A DNA stretch of 64,000 bases from Vreelandella sp031769195 (GTDB taxonomy: Bacteria > Pseudomonadota > Gammaproteobacteria > Pseudomonadales > Halomonadaceae), in assembly GCF_031769195.1 (NCBI RefSeq), contig NZ_JAVHNP010000002.1, positions 434,001-498,000 on the forward strand, given 5' to 3'. Each line of letters starts with the position of its first letter. Within the stretch, counting starts at the first letter, position 1. The notes beneath the pieces were generated by a model that saw only the letters and a list, made by a program, of their open reading frames with translations, did no database searches and had not been told where the DNA came from. Made by a program: the position numbers and the translations under genes. This document shows, piece after piece, positions 25,934-34,359 of the stretch.

Positions 25934-26308
25934 ATGTCTCTATTAAATGATTACATTCAGAAAGAACAGCAGCTTAAGCAGCTGCAAGAAGAGCTGCAGC
26001 GTTTAGAAGGCGACCAGCGCTTAAAGAGCGAGCTTGAGTTTAAAGCCAAGCTTGAAGCTCTGATGAATGAATTTGGCAAGCGCCCCGCAGAAGTTATTGC
26101 TCTGCTGGATCCCACGGCAGACCAGCGAAGCAACGCTAAAGCTCCTGCGGCCTCTACGCGCCGTAAGCGTCGTCTAAAGATCTACAAGAACCCGCATTCC
26201 GGTGAAGTGATCGAAACCCGTGGTGGCAACCATAAAGGCCTTCGCAGCTGGAAAGATGAGCACGGCGATGAAGCCGTCGAGTCTTGGCTCGTGCGCATGG
26301 AAGACTAA
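25934..26308 (+). CDS. mvaT: H-NS family xenogeneic silencer of the MvaT/MvaU type
   Basis: A 124-residue nucleoid protein that binds AT-rich DNA and silences foreign genes. Residues 1-60 form the coiled-coil oligomerisation region (MSLLNDYIQKEQQLKQLQEE onward). The basic linker TRRKRRLKIYKNPHSGE leads into the AT-pincer DNA-binding domain with TRGGNHKGLRSWKDEHGDE and the terminal ESWL. This is the Pseudomonas-type fold rather than enteric H-NS. It is a single gene with its own terminator. A small protein with a similar oligomerisation segment lies 1.3 kb downstream. Confidence 0.93.
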   Translation: MSLLNDYIQKEQQLKQLQEELQRLEGDQRLKSELEFKAKLEALMNEFGKRPAEVIALLDPTADQRSNAKAPAASTRRKRRLKIYKNPHSGEVIETRGGNHKGLRSWKDEHGDEAVESWLVRMED

Positions 26309-26318
26309 GATACTTAAT

Positions 26319-26353
26319 CCGGCATTTCTCTAAAGAAATGCCGGATTTGTTTT
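26319..26353 (+). terminator. Rho-independent terminator of mvaT
   Basis: CCGGCATTTC and GAAATGCCGG form a perfect 10-bp stem with a 6-nt loop, followed by ATTTGTTTT. Confidence 0.9.
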
Positions 26354-26373
26354 AGGGGCGCATAAAAGAGTGT

Positions 26374-27237
26374 TTATGGTCGAGTCGTGGGTTGAGCGGA
26401 AAGCACGTTGAGAAGTGGTACACGTAGCTCTAAGTGATCTTTATGCCATAGGACGCGTGGTGACTCGCCACTAATATGAAACGAGCGCTCTTGTGGGACG
26501 ATGGCCAGCAGTGTTGACGTCAATGCATCGGAGAGCTGGTCAAAATGTTCAAAGCATGTCTTGGCAAAATGCTGTGCGGGTGAATCAACCCGTCGATAAG
26601 CCACTGGCAATGCTAAGTTCTCCAGTGTCGAGGTAGGTTCTAAATAGAGCCCAATATCGGTTCTTAACTTATTTTGTAAAACACTTGCATCTAGGGCTTC
26701 AACTTTATCAGCCAGTAAGTCAGGCAACGCCACGGCGGGTGTTGCTTCTCCGAGTTGGGCTTCAAAGCAACTGAGGTGGTTGGCATGATGTTTTTTGTTG
26801 CCTAGCCCTGAAATTGTCTCTGGTGCTTCATAAACCCGCATAAAAACAGCTTGGCGTGGGCGGCTCTTCTCGATAGTAATGGTAAACTGCTGCTCGGGTG
26901 CGGCTAAATGGCGCATGCTGTTAATTGCCTGCCGATAATGACGAGGCGTTAATAGATAGCGACGCTGAAACGCGCGCGAAAACGAAGAGTGGTTCACATA
27001 CCCACAGCGAATAGCAATCTGCGCTATATTTTGTGAGGTAAGCGAAAGCAGAACGGCGGCGCGTTCTAAACGGCGCTGTTCCCGGTAAGCGCTAGGGGAT
27101 GTGTTGAAACAGTGGCGAAATTGGCGCCGTACCTGTGACGCTGAATACCCCAAGTGATTGGCTAGGTCTTCGATACTCAGTGCTTGATCCAGCGTGTCCT
27201 GTAGCCAGATCTCAGCTCGCGACATTGCATTGAACAT
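26374..27237 (-). CDS. AraC/Rob-type regulator with GyrI-like effector domain
   Basis: A 287-residue regulator. The frame opens earlier, but ATG 27237 has AGGAGG seven bases upstream. Residues about 10-105 are an AraC double helix-turn-helix (LSIEDLANHLGYSASQVRRQ and IAQIAIRCGYVNHSSFSRAF). The rest, from about 120, is a GyrI/Rob-like small-molecule-binding domain. Such proteins usually activate stress or efflux genes on binding a hydrophobic ligand. No obvious target is adjacent, and it faces mvaT tail to tail. Confidence 0.88.
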   Translation of the reverse strand: MFNAMSRAEIWLQDTLDQALSIEDLANHLGYSASQVRRQFRHCFNTSPSAYREQRRLERAAVLLSLTSQNIAQIAIRCGYVNHSSFSRAFQRRYLLTPRHYRQAINSMRHLAAPEQQFTITIEKSRPRQAVFMRVYEAPETISGLGNKKHHANHLSCFEAQLGEATPAVALPDLLADKVEALDASVLQNKLRTDIGLYLEPTSTLENLALPVAYRRVDSPAQHFAKTCFEHFDQLSDALTSTLLAIVPQERSFHISGESPRVLWHKDHLELRVPLLNVLSAQPTTRP

Positions 27238-27588
27238 TATCTGGCCTCCTATGCGTGAGTCATACAGGTCAATTTCTTGCCTGTAGGGCACCCTCCCGGT
27301 GCTTATTGGTACTGGTAGCCGACAGCGCTTTACACTGTGAGCAGTGTGGGTGTGTCGTTTAAGCGTTAATCCTTGGCGCGTGATGGAACAGTATGTCTAT
27401 TTTCATCGTCATATGGTAAATCAATGTTACCAATGGGTGATGCCATCATGGAGATGTCTTTATGCTGCTAAGCGATGGCAAAGGCAAGTTTGCTAAGAAT
27501 GTTTACGCGTTTGTGCACAGTTTTTAATGAAAAAGGCCTGTTGATTGGGCGTATCGACCATATCTTGTAAGGTGTAAATGAAACATCA
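27238..27588. other. Gene-free AT-rich stretch between divergent genes
   Basis: About 350 bp upstream of both the AraC-type gene (minus) and the small MvaT-like gene (plus). It contains a spaced inverted repeat TACAGG-N11-CCTGTA near 27265 and a small hairpin ACACTG-TGAG-CAGTGT near 27332. No tRNA, riboswitch or convincing open frame was seen. It is a likely shared promoter region. Confidence 0.5.
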
Positions 27589-27951
27589 ATGAAATATCAA
27601 AAGGTTCAAAAACAACTGGATGAGCGTGAGAAGCTGCGTAAGTTTCGCGAGCTAGATGACGCCTTTGCGCAAGCATTGCGTCAGTTGGAAGACCCTAATA
27701 GCGATTTTGATATTCCAACGGGGCCACCTGTGCGTTCCCTGGCTGACTTAGAAGCCGACGATCAGGTAGCCGAAGAGAAAGCTCAAGAGGAACGCTTTGC
27801 CGAGCGTTTAAAAGCGCTTTTAAACGAATATAACCAGTCGGAGCGAGACGTCAGCGAGCTGATTGATACGCTCTTGACCTACGGTTTGTGGGAGCATGAG
27901 AAAATTCCAGCTTTACAGGTATCACCCCTCGCGGTAGCGATACACTCGTAA
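27589..27951 (+). CDS. Small protein with a segment resembling the MvaT oligomerisation region
   Basis: A 120-residue, highly charged, helical protein without signal or membrane segment. Residues 69-93 align without gaps to residues 35-59 of the MvaT protein in this window: 9 of 25 are identical (F, L, A, L, N, E, V, L, D), with several conservative changes. There is no basic linker or AT-pincer DNA-binding domain. The N-terminal 35 residues are predicted coiled coil and the middle is acidic. It might modulate MvaT by hetero-oligomerisation, as truncated H-NS forms do; that is inference. It overlaps the tus 3' end by 30 bp. Confidence 0.65.
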   Translation: MKYQKVQKQLDEREKLRKFRELDDAFAQALRQLEDPNSDFDIPTGPPVRSLADLEADDQVAEEKAQEERFAERLKALLNEYNQSERDVSELIDTLLTYGLWEHEKIPALQVSPLAVAIHS

Positions 27952-28797
27952 GCTAGGTAAAAACGCGTCACTTTCAAGTTTTTCATCCCGACGTTTGGCA
28001 CGTGTGCGCTGCGCTGGAGGTATCAGGGGCGGTGCTTTAATGTGCGGTAGACGCTCTTCATGGGCGGGTACAATCAACGGCATGGCAACGTTTAATGCTC
28101 GCCGAGTGTGCCCGTCTTCAAGTGGCTCAGTAAAAAATAGGTTAGCGCGCATCAAAGGCGCTTGGTTTTGCACTTGGGCTAGTGATTCGCTACTGGGAAT
28201 GCCGGCCAGCTTTCGCAGCTGTATCCGTATGTGCGGAGCGTCAGTATCCAATAGCATTAGCTTCTGTTCTGCTTGCTGCACCGTTATCCGCTTGATGGAG
28301 CGCCCACTGCTGTACCAGGCAAAGCGCACCCTGGCGACAGGTGCTTCAGCGATAGGGAGCTGACGCCAGCACTGTTTTAGGTGCAGTCTTGCCAGTCCGC
28401 CTTGGCGTAATACGCTGCTTACTTCAGGGTGGCGTTGTGGAAGGCGCTGCTTGGCGTCGCCCAGGGCACTTGGGTCACTCTGTTTGATGCGTTGGAGAAG
28501 CTCGCTAATGGTGGCTTTTGCGCTATTAACCTCTTTGAAGGCTGTCATCAGCGCGTTGTCGGCGGCAATCAGTGCAATATAGTTGCGCGTCTCTCGCCCA
28601 TCCTGATGCTGCTGATGCCACATATCTAACAATGCAGCTCTTAGCCACCCAGATGAATGAGCACCCTCAAAGTGCCAGGTTCCCGGCGCAGTGGCCTCAT
28701 ACCGTGTGGCCGCCTCGTCAATGCGAACCATGAGCTGGTCAAATGCATCATCCAGCTCGTGAAGCAGGCGATATAGTGGGCGAGAAGTATCTGGCAT
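27922..28797 (-). CDS. tus: DNA replication terminus site-binding protein (Tus family)
   Basis: Tus binds Ter sites and blocks the replication fork helicase in one direction. The 291-residue protein aligns with E. coli Tus in the region RVRFAWYSSGRSIKRITVQQ, matching RFGWANKHIIKNL, and in the C-terminal LPSLRVYRYREG, matching IPRLHLYVAD. Overall similarity looks low, and the basic residues near the C-terminus (RTRAKRRDEK) differ. No E. coli-like Ter sequence was noticed just upstream of the gene, where TerB lies in E. coli. It lies 15 bp after yacG on the same strand and may be co-transcribed with coaE-yacG. Confidence 0.75.
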   Translation of the reverse strand: MPDTSRPLYRLLHELDDAFDQLMVRIDEAATRYEATAPGTWHFEGAHSSGWLRAALLDMWHQQHQDGRETRNYIALIAADNALMTAFKEVNSAKATISELLQRIKQSDPSALGDAKQRLPQRHPEVSSVLRQGGLARLHLKQCWRQLPIAEAPVARVRFAWYSSGRSIKRITVQQAEQKLMLLDTDAPHIRIQLRKLAGIPSSESLAQVQNQAPLMRANLFFTEPLEDGHTRRALNVAMPLIVPAHEERLPHIKAPPLIPPAQRTRAKRRDEKLESDAFLPSLRVYRYREG

Positions 28798-28812
28798 TAG
28801 CGATCCATCCTC

Positions 28813-29046
28813 TTAAGAGAGCGGGGCGTCTTTATCGGCTTGGGCCAGAAGTGTTTCAATATCGGCTTCGTCCATGGCGGATTCGCCTGAAATGCGGTGT
28901 GACTCTTCTGCCCAAGCACCTAAGTCGAGTAATTGACAGCGCTTACTGCAAAACGGGCGATAGGCGCTTTCAGGGCCCCAAGGCACCCGTTTGCTACACT
29001 GTGGGCAGTCTACTTCAAGCGGTGCGTCGTTAGCGGGGGTGGGCAT
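28813..29046 (-). CDS. yacG: DNA gyrase inhibitor YacG (zinc-finger protein)
   Basis: A 77-residue protein that binds GyrB in E. coli and inhibits gyrase. The zinc site is CPQC at 14-17 and CSKRC at 33-37, followed by the family signature LLDLGAWAEE. The acidic C-terminal tail matches the family. It lies 11 bp after coaE and before tus, in the usual coaE-yacG order. Confidence 0.95.
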   Translation of the reverse strand: MPTPANDAPLEVDCPQCSKRVPWGPESAYRPFCSKRCQLLDLGAWAEESHRISGESAMDEADIETLLAQADKDAPLS

Positions 29047-29057
29047 GGCAGTTTCCT

Positions 29058-29660
29058 TTACGTTCGGGTGATACTTGCTCGGTAACGCTGATCTAACGCG
29101 CTGACCTGCTGGCGAGTGTCATTCAGACCGTGGCTATTGTCGATAACGTCGTCTGCGCGGGATAGGCGTTCGTTACGAGGTAATTGGGCGGCGAGGATAG
29201 CATGCACCTGTGCTTCGCTCACCTTATCGCGTGCCAGCGTTCGCGCTAGCTGCTCTTCTTCCGGTACGTCAACCACCAGCGTGCGTTGCACAAGGCGGTC
29301 CTGGCCAGATTCAAACAGCAGCGGAGAAACGAGCAACACATAGGGGGATGTGGTGCTTAAACGCTCTAGGTGTTCAAGCAATCGCTCGCGAATGCGAGGG
29401 TGAGTGACCGACTCTAGCCAAACTCGTTGGCTGGGGTCATCAAAAACAATTTGCCGTAACGCTGCACGGTTAAGACTACCGTCTTGGTGAATGACCTGAT
29501 CACCAAACCGCTCGGCAATGGCGGCCAGCGCAGGCTCGCCGGTCGCGACGACCTCGCGTGCTACATCATCGGCGTCCACCCAGCCAATGCCTAGCTCTCC
29601 AAATGCGCGGGCGACGGTGGATTTTCCAGAGCCAATACCGCCAGTGACGCCAATGATCAT
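29058..29660 (-). CDS. coaE: Dephospho-CoA kinase
   Basis: It carries out the last step of coenzyme A synthesis, phosphorylating the ribose 3'-OH of dephospho-CoA. ATG 29660, with GGAGGA upstream, gives 200 residues beginning MIIGVTGGIGSGKST with the P-loop GGIGSGKS. The lid and CoA-binding segments WVDADDVAREVV and SPLLFESG are present. It belongs to the pilB-pilC-pilD-coaE-yacG run on the minus strand. Confidence 0.96.
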   Translation of the reverse strand: MIIGVTGGIGSGKSTVARAFGELGIGWVDADDVAREVVATGEPALAAIAERFGDQVIHQDGSLNRAALRQIVFDDPSQRVWLESVTHPRIRERLLEHLERLSTTSPYVLLVSPLLFESGQDRLVQRTLVVDVPEEEQLARTLARDKVSEAQVHAILAAQLPRNERLSRADDVIDNSHGLNDTRQQVSALDQRYRASITRT

Positions 29661-29731
29661 GGGATTCTTTCCTCCAGTACGCAATGCAAAGCCGTTCATT
29701 GCTTAATAGCTCATTTTTAATAGCGCATTTT

Positions 29732-30592
29732 TTAATAGCTGAGCGAGAGGTAGAGTGCCATTAGTTCATCGCCAACGAGTAAGCCGACCCAGCCTGCCAG
29801 AGCTAAAAATGGCCCAAACGGCATGGGTTGCCCACGTAAGCGCGGAAACATTGCTTGTGCCGCAATACCCATGATGGCGCCAATGCCTGCAGATACGATA
29901 AGCAGCAGCGGCAGCATGCTCCAGCCTAACCATGCACCCAGTGCGGCCAGCAGTTTAAAATCACCAAAGCCCATGCCTTCTTTGCCGGTGATTAGCTTAA
30001 AGAGCCAATAAAAACTCCACAGCACTAAGTAGCCCGCCATCGCCCCCATCACGGCGCCCGGTAGCATGACTGGCTGAAATATGAGCTGATAGAGCAAGCC
30101 TGCCCATAACAGCGGCAGCGTCAAAATATCGGGCAATAGATAGGTGCGCAGATCAATAACGGCTAACACCAGTAAGGTCATGCAGGCAGCATAAATAAAG
30201 AGGCTCGCAACGGCCCAGCCATGCAGCGCGAATACCGCCACTGCCAGTAAGCCGCCCAGGAGTTCCACCACCGGGTATTGTGGGCTGATGCGCATTTGGC
30301 AATGCGCGCAGCGGCCACGGCGTTTTAACCAGCCTGCCAAAGGAATATTGTCATGCCAGGCGATCGGGTGTTCGCAACTGGGGCACATGGAGGGTGGGTA
30401 AGCGATGTTGAAGCGTGGTGAGGGCTCTGTCGGTTGCTCAAGGGAAGCCAGCGCTTCATTGCGCCATTGGCGCATCAGCATTACGGGCAAGCGAGTAATG
30501 ACGACGTTTAAGAAACTGCCCACACATAGGCCCATCACCAGAACACATAACGTCAACAGCAGTGGCGGTAAGCCCATGGTGCTCCTAATCAA
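29732..30592 (-). CDS. pilD: Type IV prepilin peptidase/N-methyltransferase
   Basis: An inner-membrane aspartyl protease that removes the leader from prepilins and methylates the new N-terminal Phe. The 286-residue protein has CPSCEHP and CAHCQMR (zinc tetracysteine) in the cytoplasmic domain and the active aspartates in VIDLRTYLLPD and GFGDFKLLA. About seven hydrophobic segments follow the N-terminus. It lies 15 bp after pilC. Substrates would be the adjacent PilA and type II secretion pseudopilins, if present. Confidence 0.96.
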   Translation of the reverse strand: MIRSTMGLPPLLLTLCVLVMGLCVGSFLNVVITRLPVMLMRQWRNEALASLEQPTEPSPRFNIAYPPSMCPSCEHPIAWHDNIPLAGWLKRRGRCAHCQMRISPQYPVVELLGGLLAVAVFALHGWAVASLFIYAACMTLLVLAVIDLRTYLLPDILTLPLLWAGLLYQLIFQPVMLPGAVMGAMAGYLVLWSFYWLFKLITGKEGMGFGDFKLLAALGAWLGWSMLPLLLIVSAGIGAIMGIAAQAMFPRLRGQPMPFGPFLALAGWVGLLVGDELMALYLSLSY

Positions 30593-30607
30593 ATAAACAG
30601 TGAGTGG

Positions 30608-31837
30608 TTAAAGCGCGGTGCCAATTTCGAAAATAGGCAAATACATGGAAACTACAACGCCGCCAACCAGCGCGCCGAGCACCACGATAATAATCGGCTC
30701 CATAAGTGAGGTCAGTGCGTCCACCTTATTATCGACCTCTTCTTCATAGTAGTCTGCGACTCGATTCAGCATCGCATCCAGCGACCCCGCCTCTTCGCCA
30801 ATGCTCACCATTTGCACGGCAAGGGCAGGAAAGCGGTTAGTCATGCGCATCGCAAAATGCAGCTGCTGGCCGGTGGTCACGTCTTGGCGCACTTCGTTAA
30901 TCGCTTTGATGTAAACACGATTATCCGCCGCGCCAGCGGCTGTCTCTAAGCCCTCTATCAGCGGTACTCCGGAGGCAAACGTGGTAGCCAGCGTGCGGGT
31001 AAAGCGCGACACCGCCGACTTGTGCATAATATCACCAATCACCGGCAGCTTTAGCATTAAGCCATCCAGTCGATAGGCAACTTTGGGTGAGCGTCTTGCT
31101 GCCGTTTTTAACAGCATGACGCTACCCACTAAGAGAGCGAAGGCGTGTAACCAATACTGCTGTGCCATTTCGGAGAGATTCACCGTGAACTGGGTAAGGG
31201 CGGGTAATTCAGCACCAAAACCTTGGAACATGCTTTCAAATTCAGGCACGACTTTAATCAGCAGAAGCATGGTAACACCCACACCAATGGCCATCACCGA
31301 GGTGGGGTACCAAAGCGCTTTTTTAACCCGGTTTTTAAGCGACTCCACTTTCTCTTTGTAGCTGGCAATGCGCTCCAGCATTTGATCGAGCGCACCCGCC
31401 TGTTCGCCGGCATCCACTAAGTTGACGAATAAGCGGTCAAACTGTTTCGGGTGCTTAGCCATGGCGCTGGAGAGGCTGTCACCCGATGAAACGTCCTCCA
31501 TAATTTGCTGCGTTAGCGCCACCATTGCCGGTTTTTTCAGGCTTTCTGACACCGCTTGCAGCGCCTGCAAAATAGGAATGCCGGCGCGCACCATGGTGGC
31601 CATTTGGCGGGCAAAGACCATGATATCCACGTTCGTAACCTTGCCCCGCCCGCTGAAGCTGCTGCGCTTCTGTATTTTACTGGCCACAATACGCTGTTTG
31701 GCTAACTGTTCGACCACATCGTCTTTTGTGCGGCCAATCAGCTCGCCGCGCATGGGGCGGTCTTGAGGTCCTTTGCCCGACCACTTCCAACGGTGGAGCG
31801 GCGCGGGCTTAGCGCGGCGTGCTTTGGCTTTAGCCAT
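30608..31837 (-). CDS. pilC: Type IV pilus inner-membrane platform protein PilC
   Basis: A 409-residue GspF/PilC-type protein with two T2SSF domains (about 75-195 and 278-400) and three main membrane segments. It recruits PilB and forms the base on which pilin is added. Signatures include FARQMATMVRAGIPILQAL and FARTLATTFASGVPLIEGL-like text in the second domain. It is 8 bp after pilB and 15 bp before pilD, in one operon. Confidence 0.97.
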   Translation of the reverse strand: MAKAKARRAKPAPLHRWKWSGKGPQDRPMRGELIGRTKDDVVEQLAKQRIVASKIQKRSSFSGRGKVTNVDIMVFARQMATMVRAGIPILQALQAVSESLKKPAMVALTQQIMEDVSSGDSLSSAMAKHPKQFDRLFVNLVDAGEQAGALDQMLERIASYKEKVESLKNRVKKALWYPTSVMAIGVGVTMLLLIKVVPEFESMFQGFGAELPALTQFTVNLSEMAQQYWLHAFALLVGSVMLLKTAARRSPKVAYRLDGLMLKLPVIGDIMHKSAVSRFTRTLATTFASGVPLIEGLETAAGAADNRVYIKAINEVRQDVTTGQQLHFAMRMTNRFPALAVQMVSIGEEAGSLDAMLNRVADYYEEEVDNKVDALTSLMEPIIIVVLGALVGGVVVSMYLPIFEIGTAL

Positions 31838-31845
31838 TCGCGGGG

Positions 31846-33603
31846 TTACTCCTTACTAATGCGGTTAACTTCTTCCAGGCTAGTGCTGCCATCTAATACT
31901 CGGCTCAGGCAGCTCTGATAAAGGCTAGGGTAGCCCTCACGACGAGCCTGCTGGTCAATCTCAATGGCATTGCCGTCGCGCATGATTAATTGACGCATAT
32001 CGTCGGTGATGGGCACTACTTCATAAACACCCAAGCGGCCTTTGTAGCCCTGGGTGCACTGCTTGCAACCAACGGCCTTATAAATGGTAGCGTTGCGAAT
32101 ATCCTGTTGATTAAAGCCCGCTTTACGCAAGGCTTCTAAGGGAATATCTGCGGGGGTTTTACACTGGTTGCACAGCTTGCGCGCCAGTCGCTGAGCGATA
32201 ATGAGGCTAACAGAGCTTGCAATGTTATAGGTCGCTACTCCCATGTTGGCTAGGCGCGTTAAGGTTTCGGCAGCAGAGTTAGTGTGTACCGTAGACAGTA
32301 CCAAGTGACCAGTTTGCGCCGCTTTCACGGCAATTTCGGCGGTCTCTAGGTCTCGAATTTCCCCCACCATTACCACGTCCGGGTCTTGGCGTAAGAAGGC
32401 GCGCAGGGCGCTGGCGAAATTCAGGCCGATTTTGGGTAGAACGTTAACCTGGTTAATGCCCGAGACTTTTATCTCCACCGGGTCTTCAGCGGTACAGATA
32501 TTGCGCTGAATTTGGTTCAGCATATTGATGCCGGTATAGAGCGTGACCGTTTTACCGCTACCCGTTGGCCCGGTGACCAAAATCATGCCTTGTGGCTTTT
32601 GCAGCGCGTTTTCGTAGGCGGCCTGTTGGTCTGGATTAAACCCCAGCTGTTCAATGCCTAGCTGTGCTGACGTAGGGTCAAGTATCCGTAGCACGACCTT
32701 TTCGCCCCACACCGTGGGCAGCGAGTTGACCCGAAAATCAATCGAGCGCGTGCGCGAAAGCTGCAGTTTTAACGCGCCATCTTGCGGCAGGCGCCGCTCG
32801 GAAATATCCAGCCGAGACATAATCTTCAAACGTGCCGCAATACGATGGCGTAGCGCGAAGGGAGGGCGGGCGATTTCAACCAGCATGCCATCAATACGAA
32901 AACGCACTCGGTATTGGGTTTCGTAAGGCTCGAAGTGAATATCCGACGCACCACGGCTAATTGCATCAAGCAGAATCTTGTTCACGAACTTAACGACCGG
33001 TGCGTCGTCGCTGTTTTGCTCAGCTTTATCGAGGGCAACCTCGTCGCCATCCGCATGCTGGACAATATTCAATGCGCTGACCGCGTCATCAATATTATCC
33101 AGCTCATCAAGCATGCTGCGCTCATTTTGCGCCAAATACTGAACCAGCGTATTGCGCAGCTGGTCGGCGGGCGCCAGTACGCCGTCTACACTTAAGCCGG
33201 TGGCAAACTGCAGTTCATCCAACTGGGTTAAGGTAGCGGGGTAGGGCACGGCCACCGTCAAGCGATGCCCATGGCGGGCGAGGGGCAGAATGTCGAGCCG
33301 CTCTAATATCTTAACGGGGTAGTCGTTGGCAGGGGGCAACGCACTAACGCGTATCGCCTCTAAGTTCACTACAGGCAGGCCATACTCCCAGGCGGCAGCC
33401 ACAGCGGCGGCATCTGGGTCTACTAAACCACTATCAACGACATGCTGAAGCAGCGAGATTTCAAGCTCGGCCGCTGTGCTTTCAGCCACGGTGGCTTGCG
33501 CGTCGGTAAGTAGGCCATGCTTCACCAGCCGTTTGGCAATACCACGTAGCCCCCCATTCAGGGCCGCATGGCTAAGCGTAGACTCCGGGGCGGTTTGGCT
33601 CAT
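31846..33603 (-). CDS. pilB: Type IV pilus extension ATPase PilB
   Basis: A hexameric ATPase that powers pilus extension. The 585-residue protein has an N-terminal MshE-like domain (about 60-180), the ATPase core with Walker A GPTGSGKT, Asp box and GEIRDLETAEIAVKAAQTGH Walker B/His box, and a zinc site formed by CNQC and CKQC near residues 480-525. It is the first gene of the pilBCD-coaE-yacG run and is divergent from pilA. Confidence 0.97.
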   Translation of the reverse strand: MSQTAPESTLSHAALNGGLRGIAKRLVKHGLLTDAQATVAESTAAELEISLLQHVVDSGLVDPDAAAVAAAWEYGLPVVNLEAIRVSALPPANDYPVKILERLDILPLARHGHRLTVAVPYPATLTQLDELQFATGLSVDGVLAPADQLRNTLVQYLAQNERSMLDELDNIDDAVSALNIVQHADGDEVALDKAEQNSDDAPVVKFVNKILLDAISRGASDIHFEPYETQYRVRFRIDGMLVEIARPPFALRHRIAARLKIMSRLDISERRLPQDGALKLQLSRTRSIDFRVNSLPTVWGEKVVLRILDPTSAQLGIEQLGFNPDQQAAYENALQKPQGMILVTGPTGSGKTVTLYTGINMLNQIQRNICTAEDPVEIKVSGINQVNVLPKIGLNFASALRAFLRQDPDVVMVGEIRDLETAEIAVKAAQTGHLVLSTVHTNSAAETLTRLANMGVATYNIASSVSLIIAQRLARKLCNQCKTPADIPLEALRKAGFNQQDIRNATIYKAVGCKQCTQGYKGRLGVYEVVPITDDMRQLIMRDGNAIEIDQQARREGYPSLYQSCLSRVLDGSTSLEEVNRISKE

Positions 33604-33671
33604 GGCATACTCGGCAGCTGGGTAATAATGCTGAGAGTTGTACCATATTTGTCTTACGCGAGGTACTGATG

Positions 33672-33687
33672 TGGCTTTTTCAAAGCA
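33672..33687 (+). promoter_or_regulatory. Candidate sigma-54 (-24/-12) promoter for pilA
   Basis: TGGCTTTTTCAAAGCA has the GG-N10-GC spacing of sigma-54 promoters, with a good -24 (TGGC) and an imperfect -12 (AAGCA for TTGCA). It lies about 150 bp before the pilA start. Pilin genes of Pseudomonas are transcribed from sigma-54 promoters under PilR control, which fits. Confidence 0.45.
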
Positions 33688-33834
33688 CCGAAATAGGCTG
33701 AAAAACCGTCGATGAACGGTTGAGAAACCTAGTTGCCAACCCTAGGGCGGTAAGCTAATGTAAGCCGTATGTTAGGCCTTGGTTCACTTACCTTTGGCTA
33801 GCTCATGACTCCAACACCGCAAGGGAACCTCGCA

Positions 33835-34227
33835 ATGCAAACAACCCAACCCAACCAACCTCGCCGCTTCAAAAAGCAGCAGGGCTTTACTCTTATCGAG
33901 CTGCTGATCGTTGTGGCGATTATCGGCATTTTGGCGGCAGTGGGTGTGCCGCAGTATGGGAATTATCTAAACCGAGCAGAAGCAAACGCTTGCGTTGCTG
34001 AACTAAACTCCTTCAGATCGATAACAGTTGCTAATAGTGTTGGTGATGCTCCTGGAACCCCAGGTGATTTTAATTTCCAATCCTGCACAGTGTCTGATGC
34101 TGAAAATACGAATTTACAAAATATTTTCTTGGGTGTGAATGTGCCTGAAGATGACGCAACGATAACCACCGCCAATCGAAGCCAGTCAGTGGTTGTTGCA
34201 ACTAACGGCTCCATAGAAGCTCAATAA
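33835..34227 (+). CDS. pilA: Type IV major pilin-like protein (prepilin)
   Basis: A prepilin of 130 residues. ATG 33835 is chosen over the frame start at 33805 because it follows AAGGGAAC and leaves a 17-residue basic leader ending in KKQQG. Cleavage by PilD before FTLIELLIVVAIIGILAAVG would give a mature protein of 113 residues with Glu5 in place. The globular part is short, with Cys36 and Cys67 and no C-terminal disulfide loop, unlike the 140-150 residue PilA of Pseudomonas. It is divergent from pilB and ends in a hairpin. Confidence 0.88.
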   Translation: MQTTQPNQPRRFKKQQGFTLIELLIVVAIIGILAAVGVPQYGNYLNRAEANACVAELNSFRSITVANSVGDAPGTPGDFNFQSCTVSDAENTNLQNIFLGVNVPEDDATITTANRSQSVVVATNGSIEAQ

Positions 34228-34243
34228 TTTTAAAAGATTGACA

Positions 34244-34275
34244 ACAAAGCCGTTTTTAAGCGGCTTTGTATACTC
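34244..34275 (+). terminator. Terminator-like hairpin after pilA
   Basis: ACAAAGCCG and CGGCTTTGT form a 9-bp stem with an 8-nt T-rich loop. The downstream T-run is weak. Confidence 0.65.
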
Positions 34276-34359
34276 TAATTTTGTACTTCCACACTCCCTG
34301 CGCAATTGCCTTTTACACTCAAAGCTCCTAGCTAGATATTCAATCTCAAGGAGCTTGCT

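Noticed and set aside
27264..27288. TACAGG-N11-CCTGTA as a LexA box
   Set aside because: The half-sites are in the reverse order and at the wrong spacing for LexA (CTGT-N8-ACAG).
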